This document shows positions 44,341 to 53,878 of a stretch of 64,000 nucleotides of DNA, one piece after another (position 1 is the stretch's first letter; each line of letters begins with the position of its first letter). This DNA is from Halalkalibacter wakoensis JCM 9140 (GTDB lineage Bacteria > Bacillota > Bacilli > Bacillales > Bacillaceae_D). Where the stretch lies: assembly GCF_000513095.1 (NCBI RefSeq), contig NZ_BAUT01000014.1:1-64000 (forward strand). Reading direction: 5' to 3'. The notes under the pieces were generated by a model, which worked only from the letters and a program-made list of their open reading frames with translations, was not told the origin of the DNA and did no database searches. The position numbers were made by a program, and so were the translations under genes.

Positions 44341-47193
44341 TTAATCATCGTTGTTCTCATTCCTATTATTCCCGTTTCCATTCCCGTTCCCATTTCCATT
44401 TCCATTTCCGTTTCGCTCTTCTTCTTTAGGTTCATCAGTCTCTGGCTCTGGTTCAGGTTCAGGTTCCGGCTCCGGCTCCGGCTCTGGCTCTGGTTCTTGA
44501 CGATAGTTATTTCCTTTAACTAAGGAAGAAGCTGACGATTCACGACCAGCTGAGTCCACTGCCGTTACATAATAAGAATAGTTATTTCCGTTATTCACAT
44601 TGAAGGAAGTCGTTTCATTTCCTCTAACATGGTTATATAAGCGGTAATCTGTACTTTCATTTTCAGCTCGGTATATACGATAGCCAACAATATCATTATC
44701 AGAATGCTTAGACCATGAGAGAGTATTGCTACTTAGGTTCAAACCATTTACCTCAGATGGAGTGTTTCCGTTGTTAGGTGCTTTTTTGTCTGGAACTAAA
44801 TTTCTCATATTATCAGGCAAATAATTGCTAATGTTGCTAATACCAAGAATGTCATCCGATACCATTAAGCCTTCTTGGGTAAATTCAGAAGGTGTATTTT
44901 CAAGGGCTAGGAAGTTTTCTCCATTAATCGTAACAAATCGTGCATTCTCTAAACTATCGTCCGTTTGGTTCGGGATGAATCTTGCGTCAAATAAATCTGT
45001 TGTGACTAGACCAGCTGCTTGGCAGGCTGGAGACGGTAATAATCCCGTTAAGCTACAAATCGAACGAGAGACAATGCCATCAGGCCTTGAAAAGCGACTG
45101 CTAGGAGCCATCAACTCTGGATCTTTGCTATGAGCAGCATTTGCAATGTTTGCCCAAATTTGTTGTGTTCTTGGACCATAACGCATTCCATTGACAGTTG
45201 TTGAAATTTCGGCTCCTCTGTCATAACCAATCCAAACACCTAATGTCACATTTGGGTTGGTGGCAACGAACCAAGAATCACGCGTATTACTCGTTGTACC
45301 CGTTTTCCCTGCCCAGTCAGCAGAAAAACGAAGTCGACTTGGTACAGAACTTGCTGTTCCGCCAGCTTTTAAAACATCTCGAAGCATATCTAAAGTTAAA
45401 TAAGAAGCCTGAGGGCTATATACTTCAACTTCTGTAGGTTCATGCTCATAAATGATTTCACCATCTGGTGTTTCAATCCGCTCAATTAAATAGGATTGAA
45501 TGAACTTCCCGCCATTGGCAAAGGTTGCATAGGCATTCGTGTTTTGTTCAACAGTCACATTGTGGTCTGTCGAACCTAGTGGAGCAGAAGGGTAAGGCTC
45601 ACCACTATTTAGATTGAAACCTAATTTTAGCAACGTTTCTCGCGATTTTTCGTGTGGAACCATTAGGAAGGATCGCACAGCAGGAATGTTTCTTGATCTA
45701 GCAAGAGATTCTCTTACAGATAACAAACCTTGATGAGAATTATCAAAGTTCGATAATCGTTCCCCGCCAGGATATGTTGTAGGCGTGTCTGGAACAACAA
45801 TTCCAGGTTGAACGGCTCCAACATCCATTGCCGGTGCATAGGCTAGTAAGGGCTTCATCGTAGAACCATTTTGTCTATAGGCGCTTGTAGCACGGTTGAA
45901 TTCACGGCCTACTGTTTCTTCCCTACCGGCGACAAATCCTTTTATGGCACCTGTATGATTTTCAATTAATACAGCTGCGACTTCTTCTTGTTGACCATTT
46001 TTTTCAGGTCCAAATAGCTGGTCTGTTTGAACAGCTTCTTGCATGGCTTTGTAAATTTCTTCATCAATGGTTGTATGAATGTGATAACCCTCTGAGCGCA
46101 ATTCGCTTCTAGCTACACGTTCATAGTGATTCTCTAATTCCAGTCGTTCTTCAGCATCAAGCTCATCTAAATCAACGTCACTGTTTTGGAGTTTCTGTTC
46201 TGCAAGAACCTTTGCCGCTCGTGTTAAAACCTCATTTGTTAAATAAGGATATTCCTCAATAGGAGCAGGGGTTCTTTCAGTAAAATCTGCAGCAATGTCA
46301 TATACAAGAGCCTCTTCATATTCTTGCTCACTGATGTAACCAGCTTCGAACATTCTTGAAAGGACCGTTCTCATCCGATTCATGCTCGGGTCCAGATTTT
46401 CCTTAACTTCTCCACCCGGTAAAAATGGTGTATAACCAAAAGGGCTTTGTGGCAATCCGGCAATATAGGCTGCCTGAGGGATTGATAGTTCACTAGCTTC
46501 AACCCCAAAAATTCCAGTTGCAGCTGCTTGAGCTCCGGCAATTTGCCGCCCAGATGAATTTCGGCCGAACGGAACTATATTTAGATATGCCTCTAAAATT
46601 TCATCTTTTTCTAGGAAGTGTTCCAATCTCATCGCAAGCAGAATTTCAGTTGCTTTTCGATCAAAAGAAACCTCACTTGTTAGGATTTGGTTTTTTATTA
46701 ATTGTTGGGTAAGTGTACTTCCGCCTGTTTGCAAAGAAGAGTTCGCAAATTCTTGAAACGTTGCACGCATAATGGCTTTTGGTACAATACCTTCGTGTTC
46801 GTAAAAGTATTCATCTTCTGTCGCAATGAGTGCATTTTTTAAGTGAGGGGAGATATCGTCTAAAGATACTTGATAGCGCTCAATATCTGAAGGCAATTCA
46901 CCTAAATAAACATCATTAGCGAAATAAGCGACACTTGTTTCTTCATAATCATAGATTTGTGCACGCATTTCATCAGGTCCGCGCAATGGCTCATCCTTGA
47001 CAAGTGCAGCAAAATAGCCTGCTGCCGTCCCGCCAATAAAGAAGAGTGACATACATCCTAATATTAAAAAAACGAGAAATAAGTTCCAAAAAACTTGGTA
47101 TGTAATGCCAATGTTTCTAAACACTTTTCGTTCATGTAATGTACGTGGTATCTGTTTTATTTTTTCTATAAACGATCGTTCGTTAGTAGTCAT
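44341..47193 (-). CDS. Class A penicillin-binding protein with FnIII domain and EP/NG tail
   Basis: A 950-residue bifunctional peptidoglycan synthase. One membrane helix (about 33-60) precedes the glycosyltransferase domain (catalytic Glu126 in EDEYFYEHEG; GGSTLTQQLIKN 157-168). The transpeptidase domain has S444-x-x-K in GSTMKP, SRN at 500-502 and KTGT at 630. A fibronectin type III-like domain follows (VNGLNLSSNTLSWSK to TAVDSAGRE), then an extreme tail of repeated Glu-Pro pairs and Gly-Asn pairs. I start at ATG 47193, behind GGGAGG; the 59 upstream codons run into the tyrS T-box region. Resembles PBP1-type proteins, whose Bacillus members often have Asn/Gly-rich tails. Confidence 0.9.
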   Translation of the reverse strand: MTTNERSFIEKIKQIPRTLHERKVFRNIGITYQVFWNLFLVFLILGCMSLFFIGGTAAGYFAALVKDEPLRGPDEMRAQIYDYEETSVAYFANDVYLGELPSDIERYQVSLDDISPHLKNALIATEDEYFYEHEGIVPKAIMRATFQEFANSSLQTGGSTLTQQLIKNQILTSEVSFDRKATEILLAMRLEHFLEKDEILEAYLNIVPFGRNSSGRQIAGAQAAATGIFGVEASELSIPQAAYIAGLPQSPFGYTPFLPGGEVKENLDPSMNRMRTVLSRMFEAGYISEQEYEEALVYDIAADFTERTPAPIEEYPYLTNEVLTRAAKVLAEQKLQNSDVDLDELDAEERLELENHYERVARSELRSEGYHIHTTIDEEIYKAMQEAVQTDQLFGPEKNGQQEEVAAVLIENHTGAIKGFVAGREETVGREFNRATSAYRQNGSTMKPLLAYAPAMDVGAVQPGIVVPDTPTTYPGGERLSNFDNSHQGLLSVRESLARSRNIPAVRSFLMVPHEKSRETLLKLGFNLNSGEPYPSAPLGSTDHNVTVEQNTNAYATFANGGKFIQSYLIERIETPDGEIIYEHEPTEVEVYSPQASYLTLDMLRDVLKAGGTASSVPSRLRFSADWAGKTGTTSNTRDSWFVATNPNVTLGVWIGYDRGAEISTTVNGMRYGPRTQQIWANIANAAHSKDPELMAPSSRFSRPDGIVSRSICSLTGLLPSPACQAAGLVTTDLFDARFIPNQTDDSLENARFVTINGENFLALENTPSEFTQEGLMVSDDILGISNISNYLPDNMRNLVPDKKAPNNGNTPSEVNGLNLSSNTLSWSKHSDNDIVGYRIYRAENESTDYRLYNHVRGNETTSFNVNNGNNYSYYVTAVDSAGRESSASSLVKGNNYRQEPEPEPEPEPEPEPEPEPETDEPKEEERNGNGNGNGNGNGNGNNRNENNDD

Positions 47194-47340
47194 AGCAAAC
47201 CTCCCATTTTCAGTAAATATTATATCACATGGTGTCGAAAGACGATATGGTTTCAGGCAGATTGACATTGGTGGTTGATTGTGGTAAAAAAGAAACACTG
47301 AGACGTTTCCTTTAAAAAAGTAAATAGTTAAGCGTTGAAT

Positions 47341-47566
47341 GATCGAAGTAATCTTCACTTCCCTGTTCAAGAGAGCTAATGGTAGGTGCGAATTAGTACA
47401 TAAGTGACGGATGAATTACAGTCAGGAGCTTTCTTTGTGATAAGCGAAGAACGGTATCTACCGTTATGTAATGAAGTGGGAGAGAAAAAGATTCATCTAT
47501 TCTCTTCAACAAGGGTGGTAACGCGAAGACCTCGTCCCTTTTTTAGGGGAGAGGTCTTTTTTCTTT
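47341..47566 (+). promoter_or_regulatory. T-box leader of tyrS
   Basis: The T-box core AAGGGTGGTAACGCG is at 47511-47525, overlapping the antiterminator that competes with the terminator GACCTC ... GAGGTC plus six T (47528-47562). Stem I features (AGAGAGCTAATGG, GGTGCGAATTAG) lie at 47369-47397. UGGU in the T-box fits the A discriminator of tRNA-Tyr, and TAC triplets occur in the leader, though I cannot fix the specifier loop by eye. Uncharged tRNA-Tyr would promote read-through into tyrS. Confidence 0.9.
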
Positions 47567-47594
47567 TATATAAATACATGAGAATGGGGTATTG

Positions 47595-48839
47595 ATGATG
47601 GAAAAAGAATTTACATTAACAAAAGAACAACAAGTAGAAGTGGAACGACAACTAGCATTTTTACAACGTGGTGTCGTTGAGATTGTACCTGAAGCCGATT
47701 TTAGAAAGAAAATTGAAAAGTCGGTCGTTACAGGGAAACCTTTAAAGATCAAATTAGGAATGGATCCTTCTGCACCGGATGTTCATATTGGTCACACGGT
47801 TCCACTTCATAAATTACGTCAGTTTCAAGAGCTAGGACATGAAATCCAAATGTTAATAGGCGACTTTACAGGACGGATTGGTGATCCAACTGGAAAATCT
47901 GAAACCCGCAAGCAATTAACAGATGAAGAAGTGAAAAAGAACGCAGAAACCTATGTAGAACAATATGGGAAAATTCTTGATATGGATAAAGTAACGATCT
48001 ATTACAACTCAGAATGGTTAAAGCCATTACAGTTTGAAGATGTTGTAAAGCTCGCTGCTAATATGACCGTTGCTAGAATGTTAGAGCGTGATGACTTTGA
48101 AAAACGTTATAAATCAGGCCAGCCTATTTCTGTCCATGAATTTTTCTACCCATTAATGCAAGGCTATGACTCTGTAGCTTTAGATACAGATATCGAAGTT
48201 GGAGGAACGGATCAGAAGTTTAATCTCCTGATGGGAAGAACACTCCAAGAAGCATACGGAAAGGAAAAACAAGTTGCCTTAACGCTACCGCTCATTGAAG
48301 GACTTGATGGCGAAAGAAAAATGTCTAAGTCTTTAAATAACTATATCGGAATTGATGAAGCGCCAAATGAAATATTCGGTAAGTCCATGTCGATTCCAGA
48401 TGAGTTAATGATTAAGTATTACAAACTAGCTACAGATTTACCAATGGAGGAAATCGAGAAGTTAGAAGCTGATTTAGCGGATGGCAGTGTACATCCTCGT
48501 GATGCAAAGATGAATCTGGGTGCACTTTTTGTTGAAATGTACCATGGGAAAGAAGCAGCTGAAGAAGCAAGAAATTATTTTCAAACGGTCTTCCAAAAAC
48601 GTTCACTTCCAACAGATATTCCTGAAACAAAATGGGAAGGAGAGTCTCCAATCTGGATCGTTGATTTGTTAGTGGAACTAAACATGCAGTCATCTAAAGG
48701 AGAAGCACGTAGAATGATTCAAAATGGTGGGGTAAAAATCAACGAAGAAAAGGTTGAGGATGTCCAACTCCAAGTCGAAGTTGAAGATGGAATGATTCTT
48801 CAGGTTGGCAAGCGGAAATTTATGAAGCTGACGAAGTAA
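47595..48839 (+). CDS. tyrS: Tyrosyl-tRNA synthetase
   Basis: A 414-residue class Ic synthetase. HIGH motif at about 64-67 ([13 protein letters not shown]), KMSKS at about 242-246 ([11 protein letters not shown]) and a C-terminal S4 RNA-binding domain ([20 protein letters not shown]). The motif arrangement, with HIGH placed late and [14 protein letters not shown], fits the TyrZ-like type. Start is either ATG 47595 or 47598, after a weak GGGG site; the TTG at 47592 is less likely. Controlled by the T-box upstream. Confidence 0.95.
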   Translation: MMEKEFTLTKEQQVEVERQLAFLQRGVVEIVPEADFRKKIEKSVVTGKPLKIKLGMDPSAPDVHIGHTVPLHKLRQFQELGHEIQMLIGDFTGRIGDPTGKSETRKQLTDEEVKKNAETYVEQYGKILDMDKVTIYYNSEWLKPLQFEDVVKLAANMTVARMLERDDFEKRYKSGQPISVHEFFYPLMQGYDSVALDTDIEVGGTDQKFNLLMGRTLQEAYGKEKQVALTLPLIEGLDGERKMSKSLNNYIGIDEAPNEIFGKSMSIPDELMIKYYKLATDLPMEEIEKLEADLADGSVHPRDAKMNLGALFVEMYHGKEAAEEARNYFQTVFQKRSLPTDIPETKWEGESPIWIVDLLVELNMQSSKGEARRMIQNGGVKINEEKVEDVQLQVEVEDGMILQVGKRKFMKLTK

Positions 48840-48860
48840 ACAGGACAGAATACAGGAAAG

Positions 48861-49013
48861 AAGCCAAAAGCCCAAAAGAGTCAGAAGAGAGGGTGTCTTC
48901 TGACAGGAAAGGTGTCAAAAGCCCAAAAGGAGTCAGAAGAGAGGGCACCTTCTGACAGGAACGAGGTCAAAAGCCAAAAAAGAGTCAGAAGAGAGCATCT
49001 TCTGACTCTTTTT
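48861..49013 (+). terminator. Three tandem terminator-like hairpins after tyrS
   Basis: A 52-bp unit is repeated three times. Each has a GTCAGAAG/CTTCTGAC stem (48880-48904, 48932-48956, 48984-49006) preceded by 'caaaagcc(c)aaaa'. Only the last has flanking complementarity (AAAGAGTCAGAAG/CTTCTGACTCTTTT) and a T run, making it a full rho-independent terminator. The rest of the 340-bp gap before rpsD shows no gene. Confidence 0.85.
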
Positions 49014-49141
49014 ATGTGGTTAATTGCTTCCGGAGCAGTTGGACTTAAAATCTTAGCCTATCCTATATAATAGAAGAAAAACTAAAATCATGAGCCAAGG
49101 CTAGAGTCTAATGGAGTAACCTCTTTTACTTTTCTTTACGA

Positions 49142-49170
49142 AAAAAGCCAGTCCATATGGACTGGCTTTT
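49142..49170. terminator. Terminator of rpsD
   Basis: AAAGCCAGTCCATATGGACTGGCTTT is a perfect palindrome with T runs in both directions, nine bases past the rpsD stop. Confidence 0.9.
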
Positions 49171-49178
49171 CATAAAGC

Positions 49179-49781
49179 TTAACGAGAGTAGAACTCAACG
49201 ATAAGAGCTTCTGTGATTTCAGCAGGTAACTCAGAACGTTCTGGAAGACGAGTGTACGTTCCTTGTAAGCTATCAGCATCAAATGTTACATAAGCTGGAA
49301 CGAAGTCGTTTCCTTCAAGAGATTCCTTGATGATGTCAAGGTTACGAGACTTCTCGCGAACACCAATTGATTGACCAGGTTTTACGCGGTAAGATGGAAT
49401 ATCTACGCGGCTTCCGTCAACTACGATGTGACCGTGGTTAACTAATTGACGAGCAGCACGACGAGTACGTGCAAGACCCATGCGGTAAACTAGGTTATCA
49501 AGACGAGACTCAAGAAGAATCATGAAGTTCTCACCGTGAATTCCAGTCATTTTACCAGCATCATCAAAGATGCGACGGAATTGACGCTCGTTTACTCCGT
49601 ACATGTGACGAAGCTTTTGCTTTTCTTGAAGTTGTAAACCATATTCAGAAAGTTTTTTACGTTGGTTTGGACCGTGTTGCCCTGGAGCATACGGACGTTT
49701 TGCTAATTCTTTCCCCGTACCGCTTAATGAGATTCCTAAACGACGAGATAATTTCCAAGATGGACCTGTATAACGAGCCAT
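49179..49781 (-). CDS. rpsD: 30S ribosomal protein S4
   Basis: A 200-residue primary rRNA-binding protein and assembly initiator, starting [20 protein letters not shown]. The S4 domain is at about 92-155 ([19 protein letters not shown]). The start at ATG 49781 has AAGGAGGAG upstream; 21 in-frame codons beyond are leader. Length equals B. subtilis S4, which also lies opposite tyrS as a single-gene unit. Confidence 0.97.
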   Translation of the reverse strand: MARYTGPSWKLSRRLGISLSGTGKELAKRPYAPGQHGPNQRKKLSEYGLQLQEKQKLRHMYGVNERQFRRIFDDAGKMTGIHGENFMILLESRLDNLVYRMGLARTRRAARQLVNHGHIVVDGSRVDIPSYRVKPGQSIGVREKSRNLDIIKESLEGNDFVPAYVTFDADSLQGTYTRLPERSELPAEITEALIVEFYSR

Positions 49782-49976
49782 AATTTGACTCCTCCTTGTT
49801 ATTTTGATGTTGCAAAATAACAACCGGTGGGTAATCTCAAACAATGTTCATTTTGCTTTCATGCATCTTCGCTTCGACAGCAAGAAGTTACACGATGCAC
49901 CTCGTTTATGTGCAGCCGCACGAGGAACAAAATGATGGAACATTGTGTGTTTACCGTGGCTGTCTTATTTCACACA
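49782..49976 (-). promoter_or_regulatory. rpsD leader RNA, probable S4 autoregulatory site
   Basis: Between the promoter and rpsD there is a leader of about 195 nt with several complementary blocks (GCATCGTGTAAC.., CCTCGTGCGGCTGCAC.., GATGCATG). In B. subtilis S4 represses its own leader through such a structured RNA. I infer the same mechanism; the fold was not computed. Confidence 0.65.
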
Positions 49977-49982
49977 AATTAT

Positions 49983-50011
49983 ATTATATGAAAATCAAAT
50001 GTATATGTCAA
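49983..50011 (-). promoter_or_regulatory. Consensus sigma-A promoter of rpsD
   Basis: On the minus strand: TTGACA (complement of 50006-50011), exactly 17 bp, TATAAT (complement of 49983-49988). A perfect consensus, as expected for a ribosomal protein gene. Confidence 0.92.
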
Positions 50012-50246
50012 GAAAGGAACTAATAGAATAATGATTACATAAAAATGTAAATTTTTACTCTCAAATCGGGAAAAAGCATAGTATAATTATAGTATATAGT
50101 TAGAGGAATTAGTTTAAATGAATTCGTTACATAGTCCTTTTTGAAAGAGTAGTTCATGAATGAAAGCATGTTTAGCTAGACCCTTCAATGAATTTTAATC
50201 AGACTAGGTCCTTTGGACTAGTTATGCGATTGTGTGGTGTTTGAGA

Positions 50247-52460
50247 ATGAATGGCTATATAAAATATGAAGCTTCAAACAAATATGAAGATATATTACGT
50301 AGAGTCGTTGCGAGAATTTCTGCAAATCAGTCATTTTTTACACCGGCTGTATTTTTTATTGCGACTGAAACGAACATCACTTCTATAAATGAAATAGGTT
50401 ACATCCCGAAGTCATTAGTAGAAGCTAAGACGTTTTTTCACCAACATTTCATCCCGGAAACGATCTCTAGTCCTTATGAAGACTATCGACAAATTGTAGT
50501 CCCTATTGTAGCGGATCAAAATGGAGAAACTTTATTTTTGGGAGTCATTGTTCAATGTACAACAGAATCCATTCCCTTTATTAGTCAATATGTTGAAGCA
50601 CTTTCAAACGGGATTGGTTCCTCTCTTTATGATACAAAATACGAGATTACAACGGAAGAATTATTACTAGAAGCTAATTACAAAATGGAGTTTAGCCGTT
50701 TAGCTGGGTCCTTTATTGAATGTTGTTCCAAAAAGCAAAGAGACTATGAGCTTGTGATTTATAAATATAAGGAAAAAAAACTTAGCCCGGTAGGTTCATC
50801 CGCTCAACAGCTTCATTCTGATATTGTTTTGACAAAAGATCTAGCTGCGCTTTTACTTCATCGCACAGAAAATGCAGTCGTTCTAAAGGCGGAACAATTA
50901 ACAGGTGAAGTTGACGAAAGGAAGTTTGCTATTTTTCCCATTGTACTTGAGGGGGAAATTGTAGCTGCAATTGTTTTCATCCTTAGTAGGCTTGAACATG
51001 CTTCCTCATTGGCTTGGGTTAATAAATTAGTGCCACTTTTTCAACGAGGCTTTGAGCAGGAAAAGTTGAATGAAGATGAGAAGCGAAAAGACATCTTAAT
51101 GTTGGTTACGAAGAAGTTTCATTCCACAATGGATATTGCAGAAGTCTTAGGGGAGATTGTAGCGGCGATTAAACGAGTTTATCCAAGTTTCCTTGTCCAT
51201 TTGCTGATCTCACAAGAGTGGAAGGCTAAAGATGACTTGCCTATTAAACCGTTTATGTATGGATCGGATCAAGGTAACGGAAAAGCAGAACAAGCTTATT
51301 TATCTGGTCGAATTCAAGTTGAACATGAAGCTGATAATGGAACGATTTTCTTGTATGCTCCATTGAAGGGGAAACAAGGGGTATACGGGGTAATGGAGAT
51401 ACAGACAGTCGGGTATTCTGATATACCAAAAGAAGAAATTGATTTTATAAAAATGTTAGCTGATACGGGTGGGATCGCTCTTGAAAATGCAGAATTGTTT
51501 CAACAAAGTCGAAAGCTTATTAGGGATTTACAGCTAATAAATGAAACATCACATCAATTAAACTTAAACTTACGCTTGTCAGATACCATTAATTTTATGA
51601 CACAACAAATTACAGAATCATTTGGTGCCGAGCAAGTTGGTTTTTTTATTTTCCAAACGAATGGAGAATTTATTGTTCTAGAAGGAAGTTCGGAGTTGTT
51701 CTGCCAAAAATCAGTTCATATAGACCTTGAGTCGTTCATGCTAAAAATAAAAAGAGAGAAAGATTCGATTTTTATTGGTGATACCGACTTACAAGATGTT
51801 AATGTACTTCAGGGCTTTAAATCAGTCCTGGCCGTTCCGATGATTCAGAACAAAGAATTAAAAGGTGTCGTGATTGCCGTTCATAGGAATACCAATCACT
51901 TTAGCTTTGATAATTTTAAATTACTTCAGTCTCTTGTTCACCACTCTACGCTCGCTTTCACCAATTCGATGCTTCATGAGGAGCTAGAGAAGCTAGTGAT
52001 TACAGATCACCTTACAAGGCTGTATTCACGAAATTATTTAGATGAGTGCATTCAAGAGTCGCTAATGAAAGAGAATCAAGGAACCTTTCTTTTACTCGAC
52101 ATTGATAACTTTAAGAAAGTGAATGATACGTACGGGCATCAAGTTGGGGATGATATCATTATCCAAGTGGCGAATGTGTTAAAAAGAAACATCCGAAATG
52201 ATGATATTGCCGCAAGATGGGGTGGGGAAGAGCTGGCGATTTATTTTCCTGAGATTGAAATCGAAGTGGGTCTCGACATTGCCTATCGTATTTTACGCGC
52301 GGTTGAACTAGAAACGAGTCCTAGAGTAACGGTCTCAATCGGTCTATCGTATTGGACAAATAACGATTCAAAGCGCTCTTTGCAAAAACTCTTTACATTA
52401 GCTGACCAAGGCTTATATGTTGCAAAGGAAACAGGAAAAAACCGTGTTGTTGTGAAATAA
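50247..52460 (+). CDS. dgcP: Diguanylate cyclase DgcP with GAF domains
   Basis: A 737-residue soluble cyclic-di-GMP synthase (YtrP in B. subtilis). The long N-terminal part contains GAF-type sensor domains (recognisable near 310-420 and 440-570, e.g. LADTGGIALENAELFQQSRK at a domain exit). The C-terminal GGDEF domain has DHLTRLYSRNYLDE, LLDIDNFKKVNDTYGH and the active site RWGGEELAIY. An inhibitory I-site R-N-D-D lies five residues before GGEE. ATG 50247 is chosen; an in-frame GTG at 50232 has no better site. Located after rpsD and before ytsP as in B. subtilis. Confidence 0.92.
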   Translation: MNGYIKYEASNKYEDILRRVVARISANQSFFTPAVFFIATETNITSINEIGYIPKSLVEAKTFFHQHFIPETISSPYEDYRQIVVPIVADQNGETLFLGVIVQCTTESIPFISQYVEALSNGIGSSLYDTKYEITTEELLLEANYKMEFSRLAGSFIECCSKKQRDYELVIYKYKEKKLSPVGSSAQQLHSDIVLTKDLAALLLHRTENAVVLKAEQLTGEVDERKFAIFPIVLEGEIVAAIVFILSRLEHASSLAWVNKLVPLFQRGFEQEKLNEDEKRKDILMLVTKKFHSTMDIAEVLGEIVAAIKRVYPSFLVHLLISQEWKAKDDLPIKPFMYGSDQGNGKAEQAYLSGRIQVEHEADNGTIFLYAPLKGKQGVYGVMEIQTVGYSDIPKEEIDFIKMLADTGGIALENAELFQQSRKLIRDLQLINETSHQLNLNLRLSDTINFMTQQITESFGAEQVGFFIFQTNGEFIVLEGSSELFCQKSVHIDLESFMLKIKREKDSIFIGDTDLQDVNVLQGFKSVLAVPMIQNKELKGVVIAVHRNTNHFSFDNFKLLQSLVHHSTLAFTNSMLHEELEKLVITDHLTRLYSRNYLDECIQESLMKENQGTFLLLDIDNFKKVNDTYGHQVGDDIIIQVANVLKRNIRNDDIAARWGGEELAIYFPEIEIEVGLDIAYRILRAVELETSPRVTVSIGLSYWTNNDSKRSLQKLFTLADQGLYVAKETGKNRVVVK

Positions 52461-52463
52461 CAT

Positions 52464-52504
52464 AAGGGAGGTGTGAGTTAGCTAAATCACACCTCCCTTT
52501 TTGG
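52464..52504. terminator. Terminator between converging dgcP and ytsP
   Basis: AAGGGAGGTGTGA pairs with TCACACCTCCCTT around a 10-nt loop, followed by T. Confidence 0.9.
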
Positions 52505-52511
52505 CATTCAG

Positions 52512-52997
52512 TTACAACGCCAAATGTTTTTCAAGCACGTTTACAAATGATTCTAAAAGTGCCTGATCTTCTTCTGTAAACCGCGAGATTAGCGGACTAT
52601 CTATGTCAAGAATAGCTACAATTGTACCTTTGTGTCTAACGGGAATGACAATTTCTGAGCGGGAGGCTGCATCGCAAGCAATGTGTCCAGGGAATTGATG
52701 AACGTCTGGAACAAGAATGGTTTCCTCTTTTTCTACCGCCGTTCCGCACACCCCTCTGCCAATAGGAATGCGTACACATGCAGGCAAGCCTTGAAATGGG
52801 CCTAACACTAATTGATCATTTTCTACTAAATAAAAGCCAACCCAATTAACATCGTCTAAAAAGTGACTGAGTAGGGAGCTAGCATTAGCAAGATTTGCAA
52901 TTAGACTTTCCTCACCTGCAAGCAAAGAATCTAATTGCTTGTTTAACGTCTCATATTGTTGTTGAAGGTTACCACTATACGTAAGTTTTTCAAACAT
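52512..52997 (-). CDS. ytsP: Free methionine-(R)-sulfoxide reductase, GAF type
   Basis: A 161-residue single GAF domain protein of the fRMsr family. The cysteines expected for the catalytic mechanism are present in LPACVRIPIGRGVCGTAV and PGHIACDAASRSEIVIP, along with DVNWVGFYL. It reduces free Met-R-sulfoxide. Same place as B. subtilis ytsP. The start has GAAAGGAACGAT about ten bases upstream. Confidence 0.9.
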   Translation of the reverse strand: MFEKLTYSGNLQQQYETLNKQLDSLLAGEESLIANLANASSLLSHFLDDVNWVGFYLVENDQLVLGPFQGLPACVRIPIGRGVCGTAVEKEETILVPDVHQFPGHIACDAASRSEIVIPVRHKGTIVAILDIDSPLISRFTEEDQALLESFVNVLEKHLAL

Positions 52998-53218
52998 ATT
53001 ATCGTTCCTTTCATATTACAAAATCTATTTTGCCATTTTAACATGATGTAGACAGAAAAGAACAATAAAAATAACTCGTTCGAAAGAGTAAAGGGGAAAG
53101 AGGTGAAAAGGATCGAATTTTGCAAGGTGACATGAAAGTTTTGTCGAGCGATTTATAGAGGATAATGACCAACTAACACGAACTTTATAAGAGAGGATAA
53201 ACAAGGAGGTCTACCATT

Positions 53219-53878
53219 ATGAAGGAAACAAAGAAAGATAGAATTATTGATGCTGCTGTTCGACTTTTTTATACGCAAGGTTTTGATGGTACTTCAGTCC
53301 GGGATATCGCTAGTAAAGCTAACGTCAATGTCGCTCTTGTCTCCTATCATTTTGGTGGAAAAAAAGGCTTGTATGAAGAATTAATGATTCAATTTTTGGA
53401 AGGGCACCTTACGATCATTAAAACTGAATTAGAGCATGTCAAAGGAACCGTGAAAGATCAATTGCTGTCACTCATAAAATCATTGCTTCAGTATCAATCG
53501 GCTAATCATTTCGTTGCACGTATGGTGCATCGTGAAATGACAATGGATTCTGTTTTAGTCCGAGAGTTAATGTCGACCTATCTACGAAAAGAAAAGCATG
53601 ACTTTGAAGTTCTAATTCATAACGGCATGAAAAAGGGAGAATTTCGGAAACAACCACTTGATTTTGTTCTTATCCATTTACGAACAATGATTATCATGCC
53701 ATTTCAGTCTCCCCATTATTTAAGTGAATTATATCAAATCACAACAACCGAACCATATTTTATTGAAAGATATATGAAACATATTAAGCATTGGATTGAT
53801 TTATGGCTTTGTAAGAACCCACAGGAGTATAGCCACAACACATCAACGACATTTTTGTTACCTAGGTCCATTTCATAA
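53219..53878 (+). CDS. refZ: TetR-family regulator RefZ
   Basis: A 219-residue TetR-type DNA-binding protein. The N-terminal helix-turn-helix is TSVRDIASKANVNVALVSYH (23-42). B. subtilis RefZ (YttP), in the same place, binds sites near the origin and helps position the polar septum at sporulation by acting on FtsZ. AAGGAGG precedes the start. Its last bases overlap the end of the converging hisJ gene. Confidence 0.88.
   Translation: MKETKKDRIIDAAVRLFYTQGFDGTSVRDIASKANVNVALVSYHFGGKKGLYEELMIQFLEGHLTIIKTELEHVKGTVKDQLLSLIKSLLQYQSANHFVARMVHREMTMDSVLVRELMSTYLRKEKHDFEVLIHNGMKKGEFRKQPLDFVLIHLRTMIIMPFQSPHYLSELYQITTTEPYFIERYMKHIKHWIDLWLCKNPQEYSHNTSTTFLLPRSIS

Noticed and set aside
48861-49013. Possible CRISPR array (three regularly spaced repeats)
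   Set aside because: The unit is a 52-bp tandem duplication with a hairpin in each copy, there are no distinct spacers, and no cas genes lie nearby.
50203-50222. ACTAGGTCC/GGACTAGT hairpin before dgcP as a riboswitch
   Set aside because: Too small and simple for any riboswitch class I know; likely a chance or minor leader hairpin.
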